A DNA stretch of 64,000 nucleotides from Pseudomonas sp. UBA6562 (GTDB taxonomy: Bacteria > Pseudomonadota > Gammaproteobacteria > Pseudomonadales > Pseudomonadaceae): contig NZ_DJJS01000004.1 of the NCBI RefSeq assembly GCF_002434265.1, positions 377,079 to 441,078 of the forward strand, given 5' to 3'. The notes under the pieces are model-generated. The model did no database searches. It saw nothing but the letters and a program-made list of their open reading frames with translations, and was not told the origin of the DNA. Shown here piece after piece: positions 25,292 to 34,194 of this stretch. The stretch's first letter is position 1; every line of letters begins with the position of its first letter. A program made the translations under genes and the position numbers.

Positions 25292-26725
25292 CTATCGCAT
25301 CATGTCCTTGACCATGCGCTCCTGCTCCATGATTTCCCGCTGGCGCTGGTCGATCAACGAAGCCAAGGGGAAGTTGCTGCCCGCACGGCGCTTGGCGAAA
25401 TCCAACTGCTGGATGGCCTGGTCGAAATCGCCGACCAGGGTGAAGTATTCCGCCCGCGCCCGGTGCAAGCCGACGGTGTTGCCTGACAGCCCGCGCACTT
25501 CGGCCACTTCGTACCAGACGTCCGGGTCTTCGGGGCGATCCTTCAGCAGGCTGTCGAGCACCTTTTCCGCCTCGGCCGGCTTGCCCTGCTTGATCAGCAG
25601 GTCGGCGCGCACCTGGTTGAGCGGGTAGTTGCCCGGATACAGACCTTGCAGGCGCTCGACGCGCTGCTGGGCGTCGGCCAGGCGGTTGTTGGTGATGTCC
25701 AGGTCGATCTGCGCCAGGTTGTAGGTGATGTCGTTGGGAGCCTTGGCCAGCAACGGCTTGAGGTTGGCGCGCGCTTCGTTGAGCTGCCCGCCGCGGATCT
25801 GCGCCAGGGCCAGGCCATAGCGGGCGGCGTCGAGGGTCGGGTCTTCGTCGAGCTGGGCGCGGAAGCGCTTGGCCGCCAGGCCCGGCGTGCCTTCGTAGGT
25901 GAGGGCCACGCGGGCGCGGATCAACTGATAGCGCAGGCTGTCTTCGACGCCGCCCTTGGGCGCCTGCTCGGCGCGGTTGCGGGTGTCGGCGATGCGCGAT
26001 TCGGTGACCGGGTGGGTCAGCAGGAACTCCGGCGGCTTGCCGTCGTAACGGTATTGGCGCGCCAGGCGCTCGAACATGCTGGGCATGTTGCGCGGGTCGT
26101 AGCCGGCTTTTTCCAGGTTGAGGATGCCGATGCGGTCGGCCTCCTGCTCGTTCTGCCGGGAAAAGCGCCGCTGCTCCTGGATGGCCGCGGCCTGGCTGCC
26201 GGCGATCAGGCCGATGCCGGCATCGCCGCCGCCGCCGGCGGCCAACACGATCCCGGCCAGCAGCGCGGCCATCATCGGCAACTGCATGCGCTGCTGCGCC
26301 TCGACGCCGCGGGCGAAGTGGCGTTGCGACAAGTGCGCCAGTTCGTGGGCCAGCACCGAGACGTACTCGCCTTCGGTCTGGGCATTGAGGAACAGCCCGC
26401 CGTTGACCCCGACGATACCGCCCGGCGCTGCGAAGGCGTTGAGCTCGCGGCTGTCGATGAGGATGAATTCCAGGCGCCGGTCCTGCAACTGGCTGGTCTC
26501 GGCCAGGCGATAGACGCTGGTCTCGACATAGTCCTTGAGCTGCGGATCGTTGAGCTGTTTGACGTTACCGCGCAGCAGGCTCAGCCATGCCCGGCCCAGG
26601 TCGTGTTCCTGCTTGGGCGAGACGATCGAGGAGCTGGCATCGCCCAGCGACGGCAGGTCGTCGGCATGGCCGGGAACGGCCAGCAGGCAGGCCAGCGCCA
26701 GCAGGGTAGGGCGCAGTGGATTCAT
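25292..26725 (-). CDS. Periplasmic M48 metalloprotease with TPR domain (BepA/YfgC-like)
   Basis: A 477-residue exported zinc protease/chaperone implicated in outer-membrane protein assembly and LptD quality control. It has a signal peptide (LLALACLLAVPGHA), the HEXXH zinc site at residues 127-131 (LAHELAHLSQRHF), a third ligand region in NEQEADRIG, and C-terminal tetratricopeptide-type helices (from about residue 300; DPTLDAARYGLALAQIRGG and following). Length agrees with E. coli BepA (487). It is divergent from the TusA-like gene. Substrates are not predictable from sequence. Confidence 0.92.
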   Translation of the reverse strand: MNPLRPTLLALACLLAVPGHADDLPSLGDASSSIVSPKQEHDLGRAWLSLLRGNVKQLNDPQLKDYVETSVYRLAETSQLQDRRLEFILIDSRELNAFAAPGGIVGVNGGLFLNAQTEGEYVSVLAHELAHLSQRHFARGVEAQQRMQLPMMAALLAGIVLAAGGGGDAGIGLIAGSQAAAIQEQRRFSRQNEQEADRIGILNLEKAGYDPRNMPSMFERLARQYRYDGKPPEFLLTHPVTESRIADTRNRAEQAPKGGVEDSLRYQLIRARVALTYEGTPGLAAKRFRAQLDEDPTLDAARYGLALAQIRGGQLNEARANLKPLLAKAPNDITYNLAQIDLDITNNRLADAQQRVERLQGLYPGNYPLNQVRADLLIKQGKPAEAEKVLDSLLKDRPEDPDVWYEVAEVRGLSGNTVGLHRARAEYFTLVGDFDQAIQQLDFAKRRAGSNFPLASLIDQRQREIMEQERMVKDMMR

Positions 26726-26829
26726 GGATGCAGCTCGCGTCGGTAAAAGACGTCTACTGTAGCCGGCTCACACGCCACCGACCAGTGGCGCTATCCTAGC
26801 GGGCTCTCTACTTTGCCCCGGAGCTGTCC

Positions 26830-27069
26830 ATGACCGAATCCCTCACCTGCGCCGCCGAAGTCGACGCCAGCGGCCTCAACTGCCCACTGCCATTGCTCAA
26901 GGCGAAAATGGCGCTCAATGGCCTGGACAGCGGTGCGGTGCTCAAGGTGATCGCCACCGATGCGGGCTCGCAACGTGACTTCCACACCTTCGCCCGCCTC
27001 TCAGGTCATGCCCTGGTCGACGAGCGCATCGACGGCGGCGTGTACACCTACTGGCTGCGCAAGGCCTGA
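26830..27069 (+). CDS. TusA/SirA-family sulfur carrier protein
   Basis: A 79-residue protein with the family signature CPXP (LNCPLPLLKAK, Cys18), which carries persulfide sulfur between desulfurases and acceptors such as the tRNA 2-thiolation system. The C-terminal part follows the family fold (VLKVIATDAGSQRDF). It sits 18 bases ahead of the PerM-family gene and is probably co-transcribed. Whether it is the true TusA or a paralogue cannot be told from this window. Confidence 0.9.
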   Translation: MTESLTCAAEVDASGLNCPLPLLKAKMALNGLDSGAVLKVIATDAGSQRDFHTFARLSGHALVDERIDGGVYTYWLRKA

Positions 27070-27087
27070 GCCTTTCAAGGATCTTCA

Positions 27088-28158
27088 ATGTTCAACGTGC
27101 TTCGCGGCTGGGTTCAGCGTTATTTCTCCGACGAGCAGGCCGTGGTGCTGGCGGTGCTGCTGGTGCTGGCCTTCACCCTGGTCCTGACCCTCGGCGGCAT
27201 GCTGGCGCCGGTGTTGGCAGGGCTGGTGCTGGCGTTTCTGATGCAGGGGCTGGTCAACACCCTGGAGCGCTTCAAGGTGCCGACCCGGGTCGCGGTGGGG
27301 GTGGTGTTCACCCTGTTCTTGGGTGCCTTGGCGGCGTTTTTGCTGATTCTGGTGCCGTTGCTCTGGCATCAATTGATCACCTTGTTCAACGAGCTGCCAG
27401 GCATGCTCGGCAAGTGGCAGTCGCTGCTGTTGCTGCTGCCAGAGCGCTATCCGCATCTGGTGTCCGACGAGCAGGTGCTGCGCGCCATCGAATCGGTGCG
27501 TGGCGAGATCGGCAAGTTCGGGCAATGGGCGCTGACCTTTTCGCTGTCGAGCCTGCCGCTGCTGGTCAGCGCAATGATCTACCTGGTGCTGGTGCCGATC
27601 CTGGTGTTCTTCTTCCTCAAGGACCGCGAGGTGATCGCGCGTTGGGTGTCGGGTTACCTGCCGCGCGAGCGCACCCTGCTCAACCGCGTGGGCGACGAGA
27701 TGAACCGGCAGATCGCCAACTACATCCGCGGCAAGGGCATCGAGATCCTGATCTGCGGCATCGCCACCTACATCGCCTTCATCAGCCTGGGGCTGAACTA
27801 CGCCGCCTTGCTGGCCCTGCTGGTGGGGCTGTCGGTGGTGGTGCCCTACGTAGGGGCGGTGGTAGTGACCGTGCCGGTGACCCTGATCGCGCTGTTCCAG
27901 TGGGGCTGGGGCGATCAGTTCATCTACCTGATGGCGGTGTACGCGATCATCCAGGCGCTCGACGGCAACGTGCTGGTGCCGCTGCTGTTCTCCGAAGCGG
28001 TCAGCCTGCACCCGGTGGCGATCATCTGCGCGGTGCTGCTGTTCGGCGGGTTGTGGGGGTTCTGGGGGATCTTCTTCGCCATTCCGCTGGCGACCTTGTG
28101 CAAGGCCGTGCTCGACGCCTGGCCCCGGCAGGAGCCGCCTGTGGCGCCGCTGTTGTAG
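27088..28158 (+). CDS. AI-2E/PerM-family membrane permease
   Basis: A 356-residue inner-membrane protein with about eight transmembrane segments and the family's long cytoplasmic helical region between helices 3 and 4 (residues about 100-155). The conserved DREVIARWVSGYLPRER, PYVGAVVVTVP and DGNVLVPLLFSEAVSLHP segments are present. Family members export small molecules or act as Na+/H+ antiporters; the substrate here is unknown. It follows the TusA-like gene closely. Confidence 0.9.
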   Translation: MFNVLRGWVQRYFSDEQAVVLAVLLVLAFTLVLTLGGMLAPVLAGLVLAFLMQGLVNTLERFKVPTRVAVGVVFTLFLGALAAFLLILVPLLWHQLITLFNELPGMLGKWQSLLLLLPERYPHLVSDEQVLRAIESVRGEIGKFGQWALTFSLSSLPLLVSAMIYLVLVPILVFFFLKDREVIARWVSGYLPRERTLLNRVGDEMNRQIANYIRGKGIEILICGIATYIAFISLGLNYAALLALLVGLSVVVPYVGAVVVTVPVTLIALFQWGWGDQFIYLMAVYAIIQALDGNVLVPLLFSEAVSLHPVAIICAVLLFGGLWGFWGIFFAIPLATLCKAVLDAWPRQEPPVAPLL

Positions 28159-28262
28159 GGTCAGGTTTGCCGATTTATCCGCGATGGCCTAGCGCGGCGC
28201 CACTCGGGGCGCTGCGCACGATCGCTTCCATCGCGGCTGCACGGGCAGGGCGCCGGGGCTCG

Positions 28263-28736
28263 TCAGCCCTTGTGCAGAGCCTGTGCCGCGGCCAGTACCG
28301 CATCCACATGCCCCGGCACCTTCACCCCACGCCACGCCTGGCGCAGCACGCCTTCGCGGTCGATCAGGAAGGTGCTGCGGTCTACGCCCAGGTACTCCTT
28401 GCCGTAGAGCTTCTTCAACTTGATCACGTCGAACAGTTGGCACAGCGCCTCGTCCTTGTCGCTGATCAGCTCGAAGGTGAAGCCCTGCTTGGCCTTGAAG
28501 TTCTCGTGCGACTTCAGGCCGTCGCGCGAGACGCCGAAGACCACCGTGTTGGCCGCTTCGAACGCCGGCAACTGGTCGCGGAAACCCTGGCCTTGGGTGG
28601 TGCAGCCCGGCGTGCTGTCCTTGGGGTAGAAGTACAGCACCACCTGGCGGCCCCTGAGCGCGGCGAGGTCGATCGTCTGGCCGCCGGTGGCTTGGGCCTG
28701 GAAGTCGGGTACGGACTGGTCGAGGGCAATGGTCAT
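28263..28736 (-). CDS. bcp: Thioredoxin-dependent peroxiredoxin, Bcp/PrxQ family
   Basis: A 157-residue thiol peroxidase that reduces H2O2 and organic peroxides. The peroxidatic cysteine is Cys45 in DSTPGCTTQGQGF. The resolving cysteine that E. coli Bcp has five residues later is replaced by Gln50. The only other cysteine is Cys99 (EALCQLF), so this is either a 1-Cys type or uses Cys99. It lies 10 bases after gcvR on the same strand and is likely co-transcribed. Confidence 0.95.
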   Translation of the reverse strand: MTIALDQSVPDFQAQATGGQTIDLAALRGRQVVLYFYPKDSTPGCTTQGQGFRDQLPAFEAANTVVFGVSRDGLKSHENFKAKQGFTFELISDKDEALCQLFDVIKLKKLYGKEYLGVDRSTFLIDREGVLRQAWRGVKVPGHVDAVLAAAQALHKG

Positions 28737-28746
28737 GGCAGGTTCC

Positions 28747-29307
28747 TCACACAGGGTTCTGCGGGCGCCAAGGTTCGATCAGCGCGTCGAGGTTCAAGGC
28801 ATCGGCGAAGTCCAGGAACTGATCGCGCAGCCAGCTGATTTGCGTGCCGGCCGGCAGGATTACGGTGAACTGCGCGTTGAGCATGCTGCTGCCGGTCTGC
28901 GGTGCCAGGTAGGTGTCGCAGGTCATCGCGTCTAGCTCGACACGGTGGTCGAGGAAGAACTGGCACAGCTCGTTGATGATGTCGGGGCGATAGGCGGCAC
29001 TGACATAGGCCACATAGGGCAGGGCCTGAGGGCGCACTTCCTGCTCGGCGCTACGGACGACGTCGATGGTCATGCCGTGCTTCTTGGCAAGGCCGGGCAG
29101 GGTGCTTTCCAGGCGCGCCAGGGCGTCCCAGTTGCCGCCGACCTGCAATACCAGTGCACTGGTCTCGCCGTGGCGCGACAGGCGCGAGGTGACCACCGCG
29201 CAGCGGTTGTCGAACGCGGCGCGGCTCAGGATGTTGGCCAGCTCCATGGGGTTTGGCCCCAAGGCGCTGATGACGAGAAATTGTTCGCGAACGGTTGGGG
29301 TGGACAT
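28747..29307 (-). CDS. gcvR: Glycine cleavage system regulator GcvR (two ACT domains)
   Basis: A 186-residue protein made of two ACT domains: residues about 8-85 (FLVISALGPNPMELANILSRA) and about 95-175 (VAYVSAAYRPDIINELCQFF). In enterobacteria GcvR binds GcvA in the presence of glycine-sensitive signals and represses gcvTHP; it does not itself bind DNA. Upstream of bcp, divergent from dapA. The regulatory target in Pseudomonas is inferred from the family. Confidence 0.88.
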   Translation of the reverse strand: MSTPTVREQFLVISALGPNPMELANILSRAAFDNRCAVVTSRLSRHGETSALVLQVGGNWDALARLESTLPGLAKKHGMTIDVVRSAEQEVRPQALPYVAYVSAAYRPDIINELCQFFLDHRVELDAMTCDTYLAPQTGSSMLNAQFTVILPAGTQISWLRDQFLDFADALNLDALIEPWRPQNPV

Positions 29308-29555
29308 GCAGCATTCCTAAAGCGATGAGTGGTCGGTGCGCAGGCCGGTGGCTACCGACTTCCGGGTGTTACCCGAAGGGGTGCGGACGGGCGTTGGACG
29401 GCGTTGGCGGCCCGGTGGACCGAGTGCTGCCGAGCAAAGAGCGCAGGGTAGCGAAATCCTGCCGCCAGGGGAATGCTCCACCCGCCAGCTTCGCTTGTAC
29501 AAGGCCGAAGGCGCCAGTACCATTACCGCTCTCTTTTTCCGGCAGGAGCAGTTAC

Positions 29556-30434
29556 ATGATTGCGGGCAGTATGGTGGCATTGGTCACTCCCATGGATGCA
29601 CACGGGCGTCTGGATTGGGACAGCCTCGGCAAACTTGTAGACTTCCACCTGGAAAAAGGCACCCACGCAATCGTCGCCGTCGGCACCACCGGCGAGTCGG
29701 CCACCTTGAGCGTGGACGAGCACATCGCGGTCATCGAGTTCGTCGTCAAGCGCGTCGAAGGGCGTATCCCCGTCATTGCCGGCACGGGCGCCAACTCCAC
29801 CAGCGAAGCGGTCCACCTCACCCAGAACGCCAAGAATGCCGGCGCCGACGCCTGCCTGCTGGTGGTGCCGTACTACAACAAGCCCACCCAAGAGGGCCTG
29901 TACCAGCACTTCAAGCACATCGCCGAGTCGGTCGACATTCCGCAGATCCTCTACAACGTGCCCGGCCGCACTGCCTGCGACATGCAGGCCGACACCGTGG
30001 TCCGCCTGTCCGGCGTGCCGAACATCATCGGCATCAAGGAAGCCACCGGCGACCTGGCCCGGGCCAAGGCCATCCTCGAAGGTGTGCCTGCCGACTTCCT
30101 CGTGCTCTCGGGCGACGACCCGACCGCAGTCGAGCTGATCCTGCTCGGCGGCAAAGGCAACATCTCGGTCACCGCCAACGTGGCCCCACGGGAAATGGCC
30201 GACCTTTGCGAAGCGGCCCTCGCAGGCGATGCCGACAAGGCCCGCGCCATCCACGAAACGCTCCTGCCGCTGCACAAGCACCTGTTCTGCGAAGCCAACC
30301 CGATTCCGGTGAAATGGGCGCTGGTGGAAATGGGCCTGATGCAGCAAGGCATCCGCCTGCCGCTGACCTGGCTCAGCGCAGGTTGTCACGAACAAGTCCG
30401 TACTGCCTTGCGCCAGTCCGGCGTACTGGTTTAA
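29556..30434 (+). CDS. dapA: 4-hydroxy-tetrahydrodipicolinate synthase DapA
   Basis: A 292-residue enzyme that condenses pyruvate with aspartate semialdehyde in lysine/diaminopimelate synthesis. The Schiff-base lysine is Lys161 (GIKEATG). Thr44/Thr45 (GTTGES), Tyr107 and Tyr133 form the proton relay, and Arg138 (NVPGRT) binds substrate. ATG at 29556 has AGGAG seven bases upstream; the frame is open further back to 29295 without coding character. It heads a plus-strand unit with bamC, an MBL hydrolase and purC. No lysine riboswitch is visible in the 248-base leader. Confidence 0.97.
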   Translation: MIAGSMVALVTPMDAHGRLDWDSLGKLVDFHLEKGTHAIVAVGTTGESATLSVDEHIAVIEFVVKRVEGRIPVIAGTGANSTSEAVHLTQNAKNAGADACLLVVPYYNKPTQEGLYQHFKHIAESVDIPQILYNVPGRTACDMQADTVVRLSGVPNIIGIKEATGDLARAKAILEGVPADFLVLSGDDPTAVELILLGGKGNISVTANVAPREMADLCEAALAGDADKARAIHETLLPLHKHLFCEANPIPVKWALVEMGLMQQGIRLPLTWLSAGCHEQVRTALRQSGVLV

Positions 30435-30451
30435 TCGAGGAAGTACACCGC

Positions 30452-31567
30452 ATGAAGCGATTGGCTGGTTTATCCGCCCTTGCATTGATCATCTCCAGCA
30501 CCAGCGGTTGCGGCTGGTTGTGGGGCGACGAAGGTTATTTCCGTGATCGCGGCAGCGACTACCTGCAAGCGCAGACCACTGCGCCCATGCAGCTGCCGCA
30601 AGACGCCACCAGCGTCAAACGTCTCGATCCGCTGCTGCCGATCCCGCGCAACATCGCCGACGAAGGCGCCAAGACCGAATTCGAAGTGCCGCGTCCGCAG
30701 CCGCTCAATGGCGTCGCCAACGCCAGCGAATACAGCTTGCAACGCAGTGGCAACAGCCGTTGGGTACTGGCCCAGCGCGCACCCGCCGAAGTCTGGCCGG
30801 TGGCCCGGCAGTTCTTCGAAGACAATGGCTTCCGCATCGCCGAAGAGCGTCCGCAGACCGGTGAATTCAACACCACCTGGCAGCGCTTCGACGAGTTGTC
30901 CGCGTCCCTCGGCCAACGTCTGGCCAGCTCCGCCAGCAGCGGCGACAGCCAGGTGCGCGTTCGCGTGCGCATCGAGCCGGGCGTGCAGCGCAATTCCAGC
31001 GAGGTCTACATCGCCAGCATCGAGCGGCCGGCCGGCGGCACCGTCGAGGGCGAGTTCCCGTCCAACAGCAACAACACCGGCGTGGACGCGCTGCTGGTCG
31101 ACGAAATGCTCGCCAGCATGAACCGCAGCGCCGAAAAAGGCGGCTCGGTCTCGCTGCTCGCCGAGCGCGATTTCGATACCCCCAGCCGTGTGACGCTGAG
31201 CGAAGACGGCAGCGGCAACCCGGTGCTGTTCGTGGGCTCGGACCTGGACCGCGCCTGGTCGGGCGTGGGTCGCTCGCTGGAGCAGGGCCAGTGGCGCGTC
31301 GAAGACATCAACCGCAGCCTGGGCCTGTACTACATCAACCTGTCGGAAAAACCCGAAGACAAGCAGAGCAAGCCCGGCTTCTTCGGCCGTCTGTTCGGCA
31401 GCGAGGCCACCGAGCAAGAGCGCGAAGCCCGCGCCGAGCGCTACCAGGTGCGTCTGAGCAAGGTCGGCGAGAACGTGCAGGTCACGGTCGAGAAGAACAT
31501 CAACACCGTGGCCCCGGCCGATGTCGCCCGCCGCGTGTTGAGCGCCATCCAGGACCACCTGGGCTAA
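30452..31567 (+). CDS. bamC: Outer membrane assembly lipoprotein BamC
   Basis: A 371-residue lipoprotein of the BAM complex, which inserts beta-barrel proteins into the outer membrane. The lipobox is STSGC with lipidated Cys20. An unstructured N-terminal segment (to about residue 90) that binds BamD is followed by two helix-grip domains (RWVLAQRAPAEVWPVARQFF and DLDRAWSGVGRSL). It starts 17 bases after dapA, the conserved dapA-nlpB arrangement of gammaproteobacteria. Confidence 0.95.
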   Translation: MKRLAGLSALALIISSTSGCGWLWGDEGYFRDRGSDYLQAQTTAPMQLPQDATSVKRLDPLLPIPRNIADEGAKTEFEVPRPQPLNGVANASEYSLQRSGNSRWVLAQRAPAEVWPVARQFFEDNGFRIAEERPQTGEFNTTWQRFDELSASLGQRLASSASSGDSQVRVRVRIEPGVQRNSSEVYIASIERPAGGTVEGEFPSNSNNTGVDALLVDEMLASMNRSAEKGGSVSLLAERDFDTPSRVTLSEDGSGNPVLFVGSDLDRAWSGVGRSLEQGQWRVEDINRSLGLYYINLSEKPEDKQSKPGFFGRLFGSEATEQEREARAERYQVRLSKVGENVQVTVEKNINTVAPADVARRVLSAIQDHLG

Positions 31568-32326
31568 GTGCGCTTCGCGGTCCTCGGAAGCGGCAGCCAA
31601 GGGAACGGCACGCTGGTCGCCAGTGATGACACCTTCATCCTGGTCGACTGCGGCTTTTCCCTGCGCGAAACCGAGCGGCGCCTGGCGTTGCTCGGCGTCG
31701 CGGCCTCACAACTGAGCGCCGTGCTGGTCACCCACGAACATGCCGATCACGTGCATGGGGTAGGGCTGCTGGCGCGGCGCTATGGCATTCCGGTGTACCT
31801 CAGCCAGGGCACGCTGCGCGGCCTGCGCAAACCGGTCGAAGTGGCCGGTTTTCTCGGCTGTGGCGACAGCCTGGACATCGGCGGTCTGACGGTCAGCGCC
31901 GTTCGCGTCGAGCACGATGCCCATGAGCCCTTGCAGTACGTGATCAGCGACGGCACGCGACGCTTCGGCATGCTCACCGACCTGGGCAGCTACGATGCCC
32001 GCCTGCTGGAGCACTACCGCGAACTCGACGCCCTGCTGATCGAGGCCAACCACTGTCGCGACCTGCTCGCCCGCGGTCACTACCCGATGTTCCTCAAGCG
32101 CCGCGTCGGCGGCAGCCAGGGGCACTTGAACAACCACCAGGCCGCGAACCTGGTGGCCGAGCTGGGCTGGAACACCTTGCAGCACCTGGTGCTGGCCCAC
32201 CTCAGCAGCAAGAACAACCTGCCACAGCTGGCGCTCCAGTGCTTCGTCGACACCCTCGGGTGCGACCCGGACTGGCTCCAGGTGGCCAACCAGGACACCG
32301 GGCTCGACTGGCGCCACATCGCCTAG
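31568..32326 (+). CDS. Metallo-beta-lactamase-fold hydrolase (YycJ-like)
   Basis: A 252-residue cytoplasmic hydrolase with the binuclear zinc motif HXHXDH at residues 56-61 (THEHADH). The other ligand regions are VEHDAHEP and NHCRD (the latter typical of YycJ/WalJ-like exonuclease relatives). The start is GTG, immediately after the bamC stop codon, so translation is coupled. Substrate unknown; nucleic acid processing is suggested by relatives only. Confidence 0.88.
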   Translation: MRFAVLGSGSQGNGTLVASDDTFILVDCGFSLRETERRLALLGVAASQLSAVLVTHEHADHVHGVGLLARRYGIPVYLSQGTLRGLRKPVEVAGFLGCGDSLDIGGLTVSAVRVEHDAHEPLQYVISDGTRRFGMLTDLGSYDARLLEHYRELDALLIEANHCRDLLARGHYPMFLKRRVGGSQGHLNNHQAANLVAELGWNTLQHLVLAHLSSKNNLPQLALQCFVDTLGCDPDWLQVANQDTGLDWRHIA

Positions 32327-32354
32327 CCCACCCACACTGCAAGCGGAGCCCCCC

Positions 32355-33065
32355 ATGGAAAAACGCGACGAACTCTACCGCGGCAAGGCCAAATCGGTTT
32401 ACCAGACCGACGACGCCGACCGCCTGATCCTGTTGTTCCGCAACGACACCTCGGCCTTCGACGGCAAGCGCATCGAGCAGCTCGATCGCAAGGGCATGGT
32501 CAACAACAAGTTCAACGCCTTCATCATGCAGAAGCTCGAAGCGGCGGGCGTGCCAACGCAGTTCGACAAGCTCCTGGGCGACAACGAGTGCCTGGTCAAG
32601 AAGCTCGACATGATTCCGGTCGAGTGCGTGGTGCGCAACTACGCCGCCGGCAGCCTGGTCAAGCGCCTGGGTGTGGAGGAGGGCATCAAGCTCGAGCCGT
32701 CCACTTTCGAGCTGTTCCTGAAGAACGATGAGAAGGGTGATCCGTTCATCAACGAATCCCACGTCGTGGCCTTCGGTTGGGGCACCGCCGAGCAATTGGT
32801 GGAGATGAAGAAGCTGTCGCTCAAGGTCAATGAAGTGCTGACCCAGCTGTTCGACGAGGCCGGCCTGCTGTTGGTCGACTTCAAGCTAGAGTTCGGCGTG
32901 TTCCATGGCCAGATCGTGCTGGGCGACGAGTTCAGCCCCGATGGCTGCCGCCTGTGGGACAAGCAGACCCGCGAGAAGATGGACAAGGACCGCTTCCGCC
33001 AGGGTCTGGGCGGTGTGATCGAAGCCTACGAAGAAGTCGCCAAGCGCCTGGGCGTGCCGCTGTAA
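32355..33065 (+). CDS. purC: Phosphoribosylaminoimidazole-succinocarboxamide synthase PurC
   Basis: A 236-residue SAICAR synthetase of de novo purine synthesis, which joins aspartate to CAIR with ATP. The family motifs are complete: YRGKAKSVYQT, RNDTSAFDGKR, PVECVVRNYAAGS and LLVDFKLEFG. The ATG is 28 bases after the MBL gene. It is followed by tRNA-Ser, which has its own promoter. Confidence 0.98.
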   Translation: MEKRDELYRGKAKSVYQTDDADRLILLFRNDTSAFDGKRIEQLDRKGMVNNKFNAFIMQKLEAAGVPTQFDKLLGDNECLVKKLDMIPVECVVRNYAAGSLVKRLGVEEGIKLEPSTFELFLKNDEKGDPFINESHVVAFGWGTAEQLVEMKKLSLKVNEVLTQLFDEAGLLLVDFKLEFGVFHGQIVLGDEFSPDGCRLWDKQTREKMDKDRFRQGLGGVIEAYEEVAKRLGVPL

Positions 33066-33118
33066 GCGGGCCGTTCACGCAAGCGCCTGATCCCACGCGG
33101 TTTTTTGTAGAAAAAGGT

Positions 33119-33146
33119 TTGCCTTTCAAAGAATCGCTGGTATGAT
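33119..33146 (+). promoter_or_regulatory. Sigma-70 promoter of tRNA-Ser
   Basis: TTGCCT (33119-33124) and TATGAT (33141-33146) are separated by 16 bases, and the tRNA begins 10 bases after the -10 hexamer. A GC-rich stretch (GCGCGCC) follows the -10, as in stringently controlled stable-RNA promoters. Confidence 0.75.
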
Positions 33147-33156
33147 GCGCGCCACT

Positions 33157-33246
33157 GGAGAGATGCCGGAGTGGTCGAACGGGACGGATTCGAAATCCGT
33201 TGTACTGGCAACAGTACCTAGGGTTCAAATCCCTATCTCTCCGCCA
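33157..33246 (+). tRNA. tRNA-Ser (anticodon CGA)
   Basis: A 90-nt class II tRNA with acceptor stem GGAGAGA pairing with TCTCTCC, then discriminator G and an encoded CCA. The anticodon stem ACGGA/TCCGT encloses loop TTCGAAA, giving anticodon CGA for the serine codon UCG. The long variable arm (TACTGGCAACAGTA) is typical of tRNA-Ser, and the T loop is TTCAAAT. It reads UCG, a frequent serine codon in this GC-rich genome. Confidence 0.97.
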
Positions 33247-33251
33247 TATCG

Positions 33252-33288
33252 AAAAACCCCGTAGATTTGATCTACGGGGTTTTTTTTG
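33252..33288 (+). terminator. Rho-independent terminator of tRNA-Ser
   Basis: A 9-bp stem (CCCCGTAGA with its complement, 5-nt loop), flanked by A-residues on the left, is followed by an eight-base T-run. It lies six bases past the tRNA CCA end. Confidence 0.95.
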
Positions 33289-33403
33289 GTCTGCGTTTCC
33301 AGCTCTCGGTTAACAGCCTTACATCCCATCGCCGACTAAGCTGAACGACAACAGGCAGGGTTTCTAAACAGGCCCTGCCAGCGTTCCGCCCAGGAGTCGA
33401 CCT

Positions 33404-34027
33404 GTGACAGCCCTTACCTCCAAAGCCTGCGCCACCTTGGCCGACGTCCGCTCGTTCAACCACGCCGTTGCTTCCCAGCTAGGCACTGCCCAGCCCCTCA
33501 CTTGGCAGCGCTCGGCAATAGACCACTGCCGCGAAAGGCTCGAAACCGCCATGTGCGCCACGGCCGAAGACGTCCGGCCCAGGCGACCTCCAACGCACCT
33601 TCATGCCTTGTTCAAGCAGGCATTGGTCGATTGCCTGGCGGCCAACCCCGCCTTGTCGCCGATCATCGAGGCCCTGTCGCCTCTTCTGGCACACGCCGAC
33701 TGGATGAAGCGCGAAGCCGCGCCGGGTGCAGACGACCATTTCGTCGAGCGTCACCGCCATGCGTTGCTGCTGGGGCCCGATCAGCCGATCGCCTGCACCT
33801 CGCTGTTGCTAGGGGTGGCGATTCTTGAGCCGCAGGTCACCTACCCATTCCACCGGCACCCGCCCGAAGAGTTCTACCTGGTGTTTTCACCGGGGCGCTG
33901 GTACCAGGAAGGCCTGGGCTGGTGGCAGCCGGGTTGCGGCGGTGTGGTGCACAACCCGCCGGGCGTGCGCCATGCCATGGCCTCGCAGGCCGAGCCGCTA
34001 CTGGCTTTATGGGGCTTGCTGCTCTGA
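33404..34027 (+). CDS. Cupin-fold protein of the dimethylsulfoniopropionate lyase family
   Basis: A 207-residue single-domain cupin resembling the DMSP lyase (DddQ/DddL-like) family. The N-terminal half is helical. The C-terminal half carries the metal-site pattern His150-X-His152 with Glu155/Glu156 and Tyr158 (PFHRHPPEEFYLVFS), then GWWQPGCGGVVHNPPGVRH with His183 and His190, and a closing LLALWGLLL strand. In marine bacteria such enzymes cleave DMSP to acrylate and dimethyl sulfide. No acrylate-use genes are nearby, so the true substrate may differ. It stands alone between the tRNA and a LysE-type exporter. The ATG follows AGGAG about ten bases upstream. Confidence 0.75.
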   Translation: MTALTSKACATLADVRSFNHAVASQLGTAQPLTWQRSAIDHCRERLETAMCATAEDVRPRRPPTHLHALFKQALVDCLAANPALSPIIEALSPLLAHADWMKREAAPGADDHFVERHRHALLLGPDQPIACTSLLLGVAILEPQVTYPFHRHPPEEFYLVFSPGRWYQEGLGWWQPGCGGVVHNPPGVRHAMASQAEPLLALWGLLL

Positions 34028-34194
34028 GCTGAAAAGGTGTGCGGAAACGATTCGTCCTCGGCGCTCGTAGGCTTGCGTCTGTGGATGGCTGCCATCGTTT
34101 CATCCACCCGGTACACTCCTTGCACTGCCCCTGACGCCCATCCATCCACACTGGCCTTCTTTAAGATCCGCCGCCTTACGCTACGAGCCTTCGC

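Noticed and set aside
29308..29555. Lysine or glycine riboswitch ahead of dapA/gcvR
   Set aside because: The spacer lacks the conserved core and paired stems of either class.
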